Shown here: positions 52,831 through 62,118 of the stretch, one piece after another
Position numbering within the stretch: the first letter of the stretch is position 1
How the letters are laid out: every line of letters starts with the position of its first letter
Origin: Pseudogemmobacter humi
GTDB lineage: Bacteria; Pseudomonadota; Alphaproteobacteria; Rhodobacterales; Rhodobacteraceae
Direction of reading: 5' to 3'
Length of the DNA: 64,000 nucleotides
NCBI RefSeq assembly: GCF_900609055.1
Contig: NZ_UXAW01000070.1
Location: forward strand, 42,122 to 106,121
Notes under the pieces: generated by a model
What the model was told of the DNA's origin: nothing
The model's database searches: none
What the model saw: the letters and a program-made list of their open reading frames with translations, nothing else
Position numbers and translations under genes: made by a program

Positions 52831-54567
52831 ATGAATGACCGACCGGCGCGCCGCCGCCGCAGCCAGGACTGGACAGAGGCCACGGGGATCGACGGATTCC
52901 TCTTGCGCTCGGCCATGAAGGTGCAGGGCCTGCGCCCCAAGGATTACGACCGCCCGATCATCGGCATCTGCGACAATACCAGCGAATTCAACCGCTGCCA
53001 CACGCATTTCCCGGCGATGATCGAAGGCGTCAAACAATCCATCCTGCAATCGGGCGGGTTGCCGCGCGTGTTCAACACGATGACGATGGGCGCCGACCTG
53101 GCGCTGCCCCTCGGCGCCTCCTTCATGAACCGCAACCTGCTGGCGATGGAGATCGAGCAGATCGCCACGCTCTATTCCATGGACGGGATCGTCTTTCTGG
53201 GGGCCTGCGACGAGACCATCCCGGCGATGCTGATGGCGGCGGCCTCTGTCGATCTTCCGGCGATCATGCTGCCGGGCGGGCCCTCGTTCAGCGGCTTCTG
53301 GCGCGGGCGTGACGTGGGGCCGGGCGTCGATTTCCACAAGGTGATCGAGGGCGAGCGGCGCGGCGAATATACCAGGGATGACGTGACCTCGCTCGAAAAC
53401 TCGCTTGAGCGCAGCCCCGGCCATTGCAGCACGATGGGCACCGCCGCAACGATGGCAACCATCGCCGAGGCGCTCGGGATTGCGCCCTCCGGCAGCTGCG
53501 CGATCCCGGCGGTGGATTCGCGGCGCATCCAGATGGCGCGGAATGTCGGCGAATACATCATGCGGCTGGTCGAATACGATATCCGTCCGTCGCAGATCAT
53601 GACCCCGGACGCCTTCGACAACGCCATCCGGGCGCTCGCCACGGTGGACGGGTCAAGCGCGGCGGTGATGCATCTTCTCGCCATCGCCGGCCGGCTGGGG
53701 ATCGACCTGCCACTGGCGCGTTTCGACGAGATATCGACCACGACCCCGGTGCTGCTGAACCTCAGGCCCTCGGGCCAATATTACATGAACGACTTCTTCA
53801 ATGCCGGCGGGGTCCCGGCGCTGCTGAACGCGCTGGGAGATCTGATCCATACCGACGCGCCGACCGTGACCGGGCGGACCCTGGGCGAAGAGATCGCGGG
53901 CGCCGGGATCGAGGATCCGCGCGTCATCAAGACCCGTGAGGCGCCGCAATCAGAGCCGCGCGGCATTTCGGTCCTGTTCGGCAATCTCGCCCCCGATGGC
54001 GCGATCATCCGCACCGGCGTGGCGAGCCCCGATCTGCTGACCCATCGCGGCCGGGCCGTGGTCTTCGACGGCAAGGCCGATCTGGACGCGCGGCTTTACG
54101 ATCCCGGCTTCGACGTGCGCCCCGGCGATATCATCGTGCTGCGCGGCGAGGGCCCGCGCGGGTCCGGCATGCCGGAATCGGGGCGGATCGTGGTGCCGGA
54201 CAAGCTGCTCGCGCAAGGGATCACCGATATGGTGCGCATCACCGATTCCCGGCTGGGCGGCACGGTCAAGCAGACCGCTGTTCTGCATGTGGCGCCCGAA
54301 TCCGCCGTCGGCGGGCCTCTGGGGCTGGTCGAGACCGGCGACATGATCGTGCTCGACGTGCCGAACCGGATCCTGCATCTGGAAGTGTCGGATCAGGATC
54401 TTGCCGCCCGCCGCGCACGGAAGGGGCCGCCGGTGATCCGCGACTATCCGGCGCGCGGCTTTGCGAAGCTGGTGGTGGAAAGCGTCAGCCAGGCCAATCG
54501 GGGCTGCGATCTGGATTTCATGTCGCCGCCAATGAGAATCACCAAAGATGAAGAGGTTGCATCGTGA
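52831..54567 (+). CDS. dihydroxy-acid/sugar-acid dehydratase (IlvD/Edd family)
   Basis: A 578-residue Fe-S dehydratase. Cluster Cys in NRCHTHFPAM, LGACDETIPAML and PSGSCAIPAVDSRRI; Mg/substrate region MGTAATMATIAEALG and LVVESVSQAN at the end. It removes water from a sugar acid (for example xylonate/gluconate-type) to give a 2-keto-3-deoxy acid, or acts as a true IlvD. ATG 52831 (GGGGGA before it) preferred over 52816. Its stop overlaps the next GTG (GTGA). Confidence 0.9.
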   Translation: MNDRPARRRRSQDWTEATGIDGFLLRSAMKVQGLRPKDYDRPIIGICDNTSEFNRCHTHFPAMIEGVKQSILQSGGLPRVFNTMTMGADLALPLGASFMNRNLLAMEIEQIATLYSMDGIVFLGACDETIPAMLMAAASVDLPAIMLPGGPSFSGFWRGRDVGPGVDFHKVIEGERRGEYTRDDVTSLENSLERSPGHCSTMGTAATMATIAEALGIAPSGSCAIPAVDSRRIQMARNVGEYIMRLVEYDIRPSQIMTPDAFDNAIRALATVDGSSAAVMHLLAIAGRLGIDLPLARFDEISTTTPVLLNLRPSGQYYMNDFFNAGGVPALLNALGDLIHTDAPTVTGRTLGEEIAGAGIEDPRVIKTREAPQSEPRGISVLFGNLAPDGAIIRTGVASPDLLTHRGRAVVFDGKADLDARLYDPGFDVRPGDIIVLRGEGPRGSGMPESGRIVVPDKLLAQGITDMVRITDSRLGGTVKQTAVLHVAPESAVGGPLGLVETGDMIVLDVPNRILHLEVSDQDLAARRARKGPPVIRDYPARGFAKLVVESVSQANRGCDLDFMSPPMRITKDEEVAS

Positions 54568-55460
54568 CCAGCTCTCCCTGGCCCATCGGGGTCATCACCG
54601 CCATCGTCACGCCGCTGCGCGATGACCGGCTCGACAAAGCCGCACTGGCCGCGCTGATCGACTTCCAGATCGGCGGCGGCGCGGTCGGGCTCGTGGTTGG
54701 TGGCGGCACCGGCGAATATGCCGCCATGAACATCGATGAGCGGATGGAACTGGTGCGCGAGGCGGTCAGCGCCGCGCGCGGCCGCATCCCCATCATCGCC
54801 CAGACCGGCGCCATCGCCACCCGCGACGCCGTGCGGCTGAGCCGCGACGCCGAAGAGGCCGGGGCCAGCGGCCTGCTGATCGCCTCGCCCTATGCCGAAC
54901 CGATCAGCTGGCGCGAACGCCTCGCCTTCTACCGCGAGGTCACCGCGGCCGTCTCGATCCCGGTCATGATCTACAACACGCCGCCTTCGGGCATCCTGAC
55001 GATGGCTCAGGTCAGGGAACTGGCAGAGTTGCCCAATGTCTCGGCCATCAAGGACAGTTCGGGCGACCCGGAACTGCTGGGCGATCTGATCGCCTTTGCC
55101 GCAGAGCGGGATTTCGGCGTCTATCTGGGCAAGGATTCGCTGCTTTACGAAGCCATCGTCACCGGCGCGCGGGGGGTGGTCTTCGGGGTGCCGAACTTCA
55201 TCCCCGAGGTCATCGCCAAAACCATCGCCGATATCCGCGCCAAAGGCTCGACCCCCGGGACCCTGGCCGACTGGGCGAAGCTCCGGCCTTTCCTGCGCTT
55301 CATCGAGACCTCGTCGAACTACATCTCGCTGTGCAAACTTGGCTGCAAGGTCCGGGGCGTGGACGTGGGCGAGGCGCGCGCGCCCTATCTGATGCCCGAG
55401 GCCGGGGAAGCGGCCATCTTCACGGAATGGGTCGAAACGCTCACGGCCCCGAAGCGTTAA
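54564..55460 (+). CDS. DapA/dihydrodipicolinate synthase-family lyase
   Basis: A 298-residue class I aldolase-family enzyme. Blocks: GAVGLVVGGGTGEYAAMNID, YNTPPSG (Tyr), AIKDSSGDPELL with the Schiff-base Lys, KDSLLYEAIVTGARGVVFGV. Starts at GTG 54564. Partners in this family next to IlvD/Edd are 2-keto-3-deoxy-acid aldolases/dehydratases; next to hydroxyproline genes they are pyrroline-4-hydroxy-2-carboxylate deaminases. Either fits here. Confidence 0.9.
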   Translation: MTSSPWPIGVITAIVTPLRDDRLDKAALAALIDFQIGGGAVGLVVGGGTGEYAAMNIDERMELVREAVSAARGRIPIIAQTGAIATRDAVRLSRDAEEAGASGLLIASPYAEPISWRERLAFYREVTAAVSIPVMIYNTPPSGILTMAQVRELAELPNVSAIKDSSGDPELLGDLIAFAAERDFGVYLGKDSLLYEAIVTGARGVVFGVPNFIPEVIAKTIADIRAKGSTPGTLADWAKLRPFLRFIETSSNYISLCKLGCKVRGVDVGEARAPYLMPEAGEAAIFTEWVETLTAPKR

Positions 55461-55564
55461 GTCACGGAAAAATCTGCGCCCATCCGGCATGATCGCCCCG
55501 AAAGCGGCCCCGGGCAGGTCTTTCGGGACAATATTGTTATATCTGAAAAACAGGGAGAAGGCCG
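55461..55564. promoter_or_regulatory. promoter region of ABC importer with motif copy C
   Basis: TTGTTATATCTGAAA at 55534-55548, 17 bp before the ATG of the binding protein, whose ribosome site is AGGGAG. A TCTTTC stretch lies around the likely -35 region. Confidence 0.5.
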
Positions 55565-56722
55565 ATGAAGAAAGCATGGACAATCGACGAGATCAAAAGC
55601 GCCATGGGCGGCGCACCGAGCCGCCGCCAGCTCCTCGCCGGCGGCTCGGCTGCCGTCGCCGGGGCATTCATGGCGCCGTTCTTTCCGGGCATGGCGCGGG
55701 CCGAGGTCGGCGGCAGGCTGAAGCTTCTGGCCTGGGAAAGCATGCCGATGCAAAGCTACCTGGCGCCGTTTCTCGAAGCCAATGGCATCGACCTGGAGAT
55801 TTCGTCCATCGCGACCCAGGACGACGTTCATGTCCAGTTGATCGGGAACACGCCCAACACCATCGACGTGACCTCTTATTCGGTCGGCTATTCGGATTTC
55901 TACATCAACGAACTGGGCATCGTGTCCCAGATGGACCCGAAGCAGGTGCCGGCCTACAATGAAGACGACATCTTCGCAGAATTCTATATGACCCCCGCCT
56001 TCGCGCAGAACGGCGAAGTCTACGCCGTCCCGGTGATCTGGGGGCTGAACACGCTGGTCTACAATCCCGCCCTCGTTCCCGAACCGGCGTCCTACACCGA
56101 CCTGCTCAAGCCGGAATATGCCGGGCAGCTCACCTTCATCGAGGACACGCTGGCGACCTGGCCTATGCTGGCCAAGGTGGCGGGATTTGGCGACAAGTTC
56201 CCCCATCTGACCCGCGAGGAACTGGCCGCCACCTTCGAGGCCGCCATCCCCTACCGCGCGCAAAGCAAGCTGTTCGCCGGCTCGGTCGGCGACACGATCA
56301 ACCTGTTCGTCAATGGCGAGATCGGCGTGCTGTTCTGTGGCTGGGCGGGGATTCCGACCGAGACAGGCCCGCAGGGCGTCGAGACCATTGCCCATACCCC
56401 GGCAGAGGGCGGCGCGATGTGGTGCGACGCCTGGTTCATTCCAAAGACCGCGACGAACCGCGACACGGCGCATGCCTTCATCAACGCGCAGCTCACCCCC
56501 GAGGGCAATGCCGCCACCGCCAATCATCACCTGTCGGGCTGCGTCAACCGCCGCTCGGTGCCGCTCCTGAATGACGAGGTGCGCGCCAGCGTGGATTACG
56601 ACAATCTCACCCAGGTTCTGACCGACTCGCCCCTGGTGGGGATGCCGCCGCGCGAGTCCGATGAATTCGCGACCTTCGACGAATGGACCGCGGCCTGGGA
56701 AGACTTCAAGCTCGGCTTCTGA
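55565..56722 (+). CDS. ABC transporter substrate-binding protein (PotD-like)
   Basis: A 385-residue periplasmic binding protein with a twin-arginine signal (APSRRQLLAGGSAAVAGAFM, cleavage near MARAE). Mature part is of the spermidine/putrescine (PBP II, COG0687) type: KLLAWESMPMQSYLAPFLEA, QDDVHVQLIGNTPNTIDVTS, AVPVIWGLNTLVYNPALVPE, VNGEIGVLFCGWAGIPTE. It would bind a small cationic or betaine-like compound and pass it to the permeases downstream. Confidence 0.92.
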   Translation: MKKAWTIDEIKSAMGGAPSRRQLLAGGSAAVAGAFMAPFFPGMARAEVGGRLKLLAWESMPMQSYLAPFLEANGIDLEISSIATQDDVHVQLIGNTPNTIDVTSYSVGYSDFYINELGIVSQMDPKQVPAYNEDDIFAEFYMTPAFAQNGEVYAVPVIWGLNTLVYNPALVPEPASYTDLLKPEYAGQLTFIEDTLATWPMLAKVAGFGDKFPHLTREELAATFEAAIPYRAQSKLFAGSVGDTINLFVNGEIGVLFCGWAGIPTETGPQGVETIAHTPAEGGAMWCDAWFIPKTATNRDTAHAFINAQLTPEGNAATANHHLSGCVNRRSVPLLNDEVRASVDYDNLTQVLTDSPLVGMPPRESDEFATFDEWTAAWEDFKLGF

Positions 56723-56993
56723 GACCGGCGCCCGGAGACGATCTCCGGGCCGCCGCCGCCCCCCGACCATCCGCATTGCGCCGGATCGAACGGAAGAGAC
56801 ACCGGGGCCGGCCATTTGCCGACACCATGAAAGCCAGTCCCACAAAGGGCACGCAAGCCGGTCCTGCATGACATCATGCCAGACTATCGCCAATATATGA
56901 CGTGACCCAAGGCCATCCGCCCGGCGGTCCTGACCGATGCGGCGGCCCTTTTCAGAAAGGTTCGTCGCCCGAACAGACAAGAGAAAGGGAGCG
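56723..56993. other. gap between binding protein and permease genes
   Basis: A 270-bp gene-free stretch. A moderate hairpin GGCGCCCGGAGA-CGATCTCCGGGCCGCC at 56727-56754 may act as a partial terminator or RNA-stability element, which is usual after highly expressed binding proteins. Confidence 0.45.
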
Positions 56994-57929
56994 ATGTTCG
57001 CCTACGCCAAGACATTGCGCGACAACAGGCGCGAAAGGACCGGGGTGCTGTTCGCCCTGCCGGTCGTGCTGTTCCTGATCGCCTTCTTCATCGTCCCGAC
57101 GGTCCTTCTGTTCGTCTTCAGCTTCTGGCAATCGCGCTCTTTCGTGCTGGTCCCCGATGCGTCGCTGACGAATTACATCGACGCGCTGACCCGCCCGGCC
57201 TTCCGGCAGACCATCCTCACCGGCCTGACCATCGGCTTGGGCACCGCCACCGTCGCCACGGTGCTCAGCTATCCCGTCGCCTGGTTCATCGCCTACCGGA
57301 CAAGAACGAACCTGCTGCTCTACATCATCATGCTGTCCTGGTTCTCGTCTTATCTGGTGCGGATCTTCGCCTGGCGCACGATCCTCGGCACCAACGGGCT
57401 GATCAATTCCGCGCTCCTCTCTCTCGGGGTCATCGACGCGCCGCTGGAGATCCTGATCTTCAGCCCGCTCGCCGTGACCATCACGCTGGTCCATATCTTC
57501 GTGCCCTTCACGCTGCTTCTGCTGCTGAGCGCGTTGCGCAACGTGACGCCCGATTTCCTCGCGGCCGCGCGTGATCTCGGGGCCTCGCGGATGAAGGTGT
57601 TCTTCCGCGTCACGCTGCCGATCGCCTACAAGGGCTTCGTGGGCTCTTTCATGTTCACCTTCATCCTCGCCGCCGGCGACTTCATCACCCCGCAGCTTCT
57701 GGGCGGCCGGACCGGGATCACCACCGGGCTGCTGATCTCCAACCAGTTCCGGCAGACCGGCAACTGGCCCTCGGGCGCGGCGATGGCCTTCATCCTGATG
57801 GCGGTGTTCCTGGTGGTCTATTTCGTGCTGGTGCAGGTGCTGCGCTGGTTCAGGCTCTCGCCCGGACTGCGCTTCCATCCGCCGGTCGAGGAACTTCGCG
57901 CCGAAATGGCGCAGGCAAAGGAGGCCTGA
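56994..57929 (+). CDS. ABC transporter permease (PotB-like)
   Basis: A 311-residue permease with six membrane segments. First TM VLFALPVVLFLIAFFIVPTV; EAA loop FLAAARDLGASRMKVFFRVT LPIAYKG; last TM MAFILMAVFLVVYFVLVQVL. ATG 56994 with AAAGGGAG upstream. Two bases separate it from the second permease. Confidence 0.95.
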   Translation: MFAYAKTLRDNRRERTGVLFALPVVLFLIAFFIVPTVLLFVFSFWQSRSFVLVPDASLTNYIDALTRPAFRQTILTGLTIGLGTATVATVLSYPVAWFIAYRTRTNLLLYIIMLSWFSSYLVRIFAWRTILGTNGLINSALLSLGVIDAPLEILIFSPLAVTITLVHIFVPFTLLLLLSALRNVTPDFLAAARDLGASRMKVFFRVTLPIAYKGFVGSFMFTFILAAGDFITPQLLGGRTGITTGLLISNQFRQTGNWPSGAAMAFILMAVFLVVYFVLVQVLRWFRLSPGLRFHPPVEELRAEMAQAKEA

Positions 57930-57930
57930 G

Positions 57931-58731
57931 ATGCTGCGCGCCTATGTCTGGCTTTACCTTGCCTTTCTGTTCCTGCCGATCCTGATGATCACGCTTTTCG
58001 CGTTTCACGCCACCTCGGCCCTGAGCTTTCCCTTCGAGGGGTTCGGCCTGCGCTGGTTCCGCGAGATCCTCGGCAATGACCGCTTCATCGGGGCTTTGAA
58101 GAATTCGGTGATCGTCGCCTCGGCGACCTCGGTCATCACCTGCCTGCTCGGCACTTTCGCCGCGCTGGCCTTTCCCCGCCTAAGCGAGCGCCCGCGCGCC
58201 GCACTGGGCTTTCTCGGCTTCGCGCCGATCGTGCTGCCGGGACTGTTCCTCGGCATCGCGCTTCTGGTCCTGTTCGAGCGGTTGGGCATCTTCCGCTCAC
58301 TCGTCACCGTCATCATCGGGCATACCCTGTTCTGCCTGCCCTTCTTCATCGAGACGGTGCGGACCCGGGTGGCCTATTTCGACGCCGAGCTTGAACTCGC
58401 CGCCCGCGATCTGGGCGCAGGCCCCTTCACCACCTTCAGGCTGGTGACGCTGCCGATCCTCATGCCGACGCTGCTGGCGGGCACGATCCTGGTCTTCGCG
58501 CTGTCCTTCGACGAAATCGTCATCACCGTCTTCATCATCGGCGACCAGAGCACCCTGCCCTTCTTCATCCTGTCGATGATGCGGCGGACCGTGAACCCGA
58601 CGATCAACGCGGTATCGGTGCTGGCGATGCTGCTGACCCTCACGATGCTGCTGGTCGCGGGGGGCATCCTGTGGATGCAGCGCCGCCGGGCCATCCAGCG
58701 CCGCGTTTCCGACAAGGAGATCCCGCAATGA
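57931..58731 (+). CDS. ABC transporter permease (PotC-like)
   Basis: A 266-residue permease with six membrane segments; EAA loop ELELAARDLGAGPFTTFRLV TLPILMP. Overlaps the ATPase gene by four bases (ATGA). Pairs with the PotB-like permease. Confidence 0.95.
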   Translation: MLRAYVWLYLAFLFLPILMITLFAFHATSALSFPFEGFGLRWFREILGNDRFIGALKNSVIVASATSVITCLLGTFAALAFPRLSERPRAALGFLGFAPIVLPGLFLGIALLVLFERLGIFRSLVTVIIGHTLFCLPFFIETVRTRVAYFDAELELAARDLGAGPFTTFRLVTLPILMPTLLAGTILVFALSFDEIVITVFIIGDQSTLPFFILSMMRRTVNPTINAVSVLAMLLTLTMLLVAGGILWMQRRRAIQRRVSDKEIPQ

Positions 58732-59840
58732 CCTTCCTCACCCAGCCCGTGCGCGAGACGGACATCGTCACGATGCGCAATCTGGACAAGAGCTTCGGCA
58801 CGTTCGTCGCGCTCCGCGACATCAATCTCGAAATCCGCAAGGGTGAGATCCTGACCTTCCTCGGCCCCTCGGGATGCGGGAAATCGACGCTGATGCGGAT
58901 CATCGCCGGGTTCGAAGCCCCCAGCCGGGGCGAGCTTTTGCTGCACGACCAGGACATGACCCGGCTGCCGCCCGAACGCCGTCCGGTGAACATGGTGTTC
59001 CAGCGCTACGCGCTGTTTCCGCATCTCGACGTGTTCGACAACATCGCTTTCGGATTGCGGATCAGGAAACTTCCCGAAAGCGAGGTGCGCACCAGGGTCA
59101 TGCGGATGATGGAACTGGTCCAGCTCGACAAGATGGCGAGCCGCTGGATCAACGAACTCTCCGGCGGCCAGTCGCAGCGCGTCGCGCTGGCCCGTGCCCT
59201 GGTCAACGGCCCCGAGGTCCTGCTGCTCGACGAGCCGCTCGCCGCGCTCGACCTGAAGATCCGGCAGCTCATGCTCCAGGAGCTCAGGCGCATTCAGGAA
59301 TCGACCGGGACCACCTTCGTCTATGTGACCCATGACCAGGACGAGGCGATGATCCTGTCCTCGCGCGTGGTGCTGATGGATCACGGCCGCATCGAACAGG
59401 TCGGCACCCCGGACGAGCTGTATTTCCGCCCCCGCTCGCTGTTCGTGGCGCGGTTTCTGGGCGAGATGAACATCCTTCCCGCCCGGATCGTCGAGGCGTC
59501 GGACTCGGGTGTGGTCGCCCGTTTCGAGGGCGGCACCGCCCGCTCCGCGACGGCGCAGCCCGGCTATGCGCGCGAGGACGGAACGCATATCGCCGTGCGC
59601 CCCGAGGCGATCCGCATCGCGCCCGCGCCGGAAAACGCGCCGGTCGGTCACAATGCCTGCCTGGCCCGCATCGCCGCCATCGAACCGATCGGCGGGCGGG
59701 TGGTCTACAGCGCCGAATTGCCGAACGGCACGCGTCTGCGCGCCCAGCGGATCCGCGACGGCGGCGGCGCCGATTTCAGCATCGGCCAGCCGGTTCTGCT
59801 GTCCTGGGAGCCGAACGCGATGACGATCCTGCGGGACTGA
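58728..59840 (+). CDS. ABC transporter ATP-binding protein (PotA-like)
   Basis: A 370-residue ATPase. Walker A FLGPSGCGKSTLMRIIAGFE, Q-loop VFQRYALFPHLDVFDNIAFG, signature LSGGQSQRVALARALVNGPE, Walker B LLLDEPLAALDLKI, switch TYVTHDQDEAMILSSRVVLM-type, and a TOBE domain at the C-terminus (VRPEAIRIAP, IEPIGGRVVYSAELPNGTRL). Drives the importer encoded upstream. Confidence 0.96.
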   Translation: MTFLTQPVRETDIVTMRNLDKSFGTFVALRDINLEIRKGEILTFLGPSGCGKSTLMRIIAGFEAPSRGELLLHDQDMTRLPPERRPVNMVFQRYALFPHLDVFDNIAFGLRIRKLPESEVRTRVMRMMELVQLDKMASRWINELSGGQSQRVALARALVNGPEVLLLDEPLAALDLKIRQLMLQELRRIQESTGTTFVYVTHDQDEAMILSSRVVLMDHGRIEQVGTPDELYFRPRSLFVARFLGEMNILPARIVEASDSGVVARFEGGTARSATAQPGYAREDGTHIAVRPEAIRIAPAPENAPVGHNACLARIAAIEPIGGRVVYSAELPNGTRLRAQRIRDGGGADFSIGQPVLLSWEPNAMTILRD

Positions 59841-59848
59841 GCGGGCGC

Positions 59849-60793
59849 TCAGTCTGCCTCGTCCAGCCCGTCCAGCATCCGCCCCGACCAGGCCCCGGCG
59901 GCCACCAGCCCGGCGGTGGTGTCGAACATCGTTCGGCCGGCGAACTCGGCCAGCCGGGCGGTGGGCCGATCGAAAGGATAGCAGATCATCAATTGCCGGT
60001 GCATCGGCGGATTGACCAGCGGCGCGGCGCAGAGCTTGCCCTCTGCGATGTCCTTGTGGATCGCGGCCAGGGGCAGGATCGTCCATCCGTGGCCAAGCAG
60101 GACGAGGCTTTTCAGCACCGAATAGGAATCCGCTTCGACCTGGATCGGGATCTCGATCCCGCAATCCCGCGCCGCCCGGCTGACCATGCTGCGCAGGCTG
60201 TGACGGTGGCTCGGCAGGCAGAGCGGCGCCTTGCTCAGGTTCCTGAACTCGAAAGGAGCGTCGATGGTGAACCCCGTTCCGGGCGGCGCGACGATATAGA
60301 GCGATTCCTCGATCAGCAGCTTGGATTTCAGAGACTTGACCGAATTGGGGTCGAGAAGGATCGCCAGGTCGATCTCCCCCCGGTGCAACCAGTCCTGGAG
60401 ATAGCTGGAATAGGCGCTGACGATGCGGATCGTCGCCTCGGGATGGCGCTCGCGGAAGGCGGCGACCAGAGGCGCGGCGAAAATGTCCGACACCGTCGGC
60501 GGCAGCCCGACCGAGACATGCCCGCGCAGCGGCGCGCCCTCGGCCTTGATCAGCGTCCTGATCTCGTCCAGTTCCGCCATGATGCGCAGGGCGTGCTGCA
60601 ACACGCCCTGCCCCTGCTCGGTCAGGACCATCCCGCGCCCGTGCCGGTCGAAGAGCCGCGTGTCCAGCTCCTCCTCCAGCATCCGCACATGCCGGCTGAG
60701 CGCAGGCTGCGCGATATGGAGCCGGTCCGCCGCCTTGGAGAGGCTGCCAAGTTCGGCGACGTGAATCAAAGTGCGAAGCTGTGTGATGTCCAT
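59849..60793 (-). CDS. LysR-family transcriptional regulator
   Basis: A 314-residue LysR protein: winged HTH in residues 1-60 (LRTLIHVAELGSLSKAADRL, HIAQPALSRHVRMLEEEL), then a two-lobe effector domain. It lies between the importer and the second FAD/SDR module and is divergent from the latter. It is the only regulator in the 20-kb cluster. By its position and the shared TTATATCTGA-like motif next to its own start, it may control the whole cluster. The ligand is unknown. Confidence 0.93.
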   Translation of the reverse strand: MDITQLRTLIHVAELGSLSKAADRLHIAQPALSRHVRMLEEELDTRLFDRHGRGMVLTEQGQGVLQHALRIMAELDEIRTLIKAEGAPLRGHVSVGLPPTVSDIFAAPLVAAFRERHPEATIRIVSAYSSYLQDWLHRGEIDLAILLDPNSVKSLKSKLLIEESLYIVAPPGTGFTIDAPFEFRNLSKAPLCLPSHRHSLRSMVSRAARDCGIEIPIQVEADSYSVLKSLVLLGHGWTILPLAAIHKDIAEGKLCAAPLVNPPMHRQLMICYPFDRPTARLAEFAGRTMFDTTAGLVAAGAWSGRMLDGLDEAD

Positions 60794-60935
60794 GACCTAT
60801 ATAATATCACTATATCTGATCAAGAAAAAGGGTCGAAGCCTTACAGGCTCGCCATCGCTATAGTTTGCGGGGAAGGCCGCGGAACCGTGCTTTCGCCGCC
60901 GCATGGACGATCGAACCGACAGGGGAATCTCCCGG
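60794..60935. promoter_or_regulatory. LysR/FAD-gene divergent region with motif copy D
   Basis: CACTATATCTGATCA at 60807-60821 and CTATATAATATC at 60797-60808. The region between the LysR ATG (60793) and the FAD gene (60936) is AT-rich near LysR. Typical place for a LysR operator. Confidence 0.55.
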
Positions 60936-62105
60936 ATGACCGCGACAGATAATGCGAAAGTGGTGATCATCGGCGGCGCCATCATCGGGAGCTTCTGCGC
61001 CTGGTTTCTGCGCGAAAACGGCTTTCGCGGCGAGATCACCGTTGTCGAGAAGGATCCGAGCTACCGTTTCTCCTCGACGGCGCTGTCGGCCGCCTCGATC
61101 CGCACCCAGTTCGAGACGCCGCTCTGCGTCGCGATGAGCCTGTTCGGCGTCGAGTTCATTCGCGGCCTGAAAGCCCGCTACGGCTCCGACGGCGATATCG
61201 GCTATGTCGAGGCCGGTTATCTGATCCTCCACCGCCCCGGGGATGCCGCCGCCCGGCTGGACATGCTGCGGATGCAGAACGCCCATGGCGCCGACATCAT
61301 CGCCTTCGCCCCCGGGGATCTGCCGTCGCGTTTCCCCTTCCTGAACAGCGAGGGGCTCGGCCTCGGCACCTTCGGGCAAAGCGGCGAAGGCTGGTTCGAC
61401 GCCTGGTCGCTCCTGTCGCTGATCCGCCGCGAGGCGCGCCGCCTGGGCGTCCGCTATGTGGAGGCCGAGGCCAGCGGGCTGGAGGTCAGGGGCGACCATG
61501 TGACCGGCGTGGCGCTGGCCGGAGGCGAGATTCTGCCCTGCGACTGGTGCGTCAACGCCGCCGGCGCGCTCGCGGCCCGGCCCCTGGAAGGGCTCGGCAT
61601 CGCCCTGCCGGTCAGCCCGCGCAAGCGCACGGTCTTCAACTTCCGCGCGCCGGTCGAAGCGCGGGGCTTTCCCATGCTCTACGACGTTTCCGGCTTCTGG
61701 ATCCGCCCCGAGGGCGAGGGGTTCATCGGCGGCATCAAACCCCCCGCCGACCCCGACGCCACCGGCGATTTCACGCCCGATCACGCCCTTCTGGAAGATC
61801 TCCTCTGGCCGCTCCTCGCCGCCCGCATCCCGGCGATGGAGCAGTTGCGCCCCGATCGTTGCTGGGCCGGGCATTACGAGATCAACGCGCTCGACCATAA
61901 CGGCATCGTCGGCCCGCATGACCGGATCGGCAACCTGATCTTCGCCACCGGCTTTTCCGGCCATGGGGTCATGCATTCCCCCGCCACCGGCCGGGCCGTG
62001 GCAGAGCTGATCGTGCATGGCGGCTTCCGCACGCTCGACCTCACCCCGCTTGGCTGGGAAAGGGTGCGCGACGCCAGACCCCTGGCCACGGCGGTAAGCC
62101 ATTGA
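60936..62105 (+). CDS. FAD-dependent amino-acid dehydrogenase, copy 2
   Basis: A 389-residue DAO-family flavoprotein, paralogue of 48115-49293. VVIIGGAIIGSFCAWFLREN (FAD), SYRFSSTALSAASIRTQFET, YVEAGYLILHRPGD, RCWAGHYEINALDHNGIVGP and FATGFSGHGVMHSPATGRAV. ATG 60936 with AGGGGA is preferred over 60903. Followed 13 bp later by an SDR, as copy 1 is preceded by one. Confidence 0.9.
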   Translation: MTATDNAKVVIIGGAIIGSFCAWFLRENGFRGEITVVEKDPSYRFSSTALSAASIRTQFETPLCVAMSLFGVEFIRGLKARYGSDGDIGYVEAGYLILHRPGDAAARLDMLRMQNAHGADIIAFAPGDLPSRFPFLNSEGLGLGTFGQSGEGWFDAWSLLSLIRREARRLGVRYVEAEASGLEVRGDHVTGVALAGGEILPCDWCVNAAGALAARPLEGLGIALPVSPRKRTVFNFRAPVEARGFPMLYDVSGFWIRPEGEGFIGGIKPPADPDATGDFTPDHALLEDLLWPLLAARIPAMEQLRPDRCWAGHYEINALDHNGIVGPHDRIGNLIFATGFSGHGVMHSPATGRAVAELIVHGGFRTLDLTPLGWERVRDARPLATAVSH

Positions 62106-62118
62106 TCGGAGAAAGCGC

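Noticed and set aside
58374..60164. Leftward ORF of 596 codons opposite the ABC ATPase and permease
   Set aside because: Shadow frame; the ATPase Walker and signature motifs are on the + strand.
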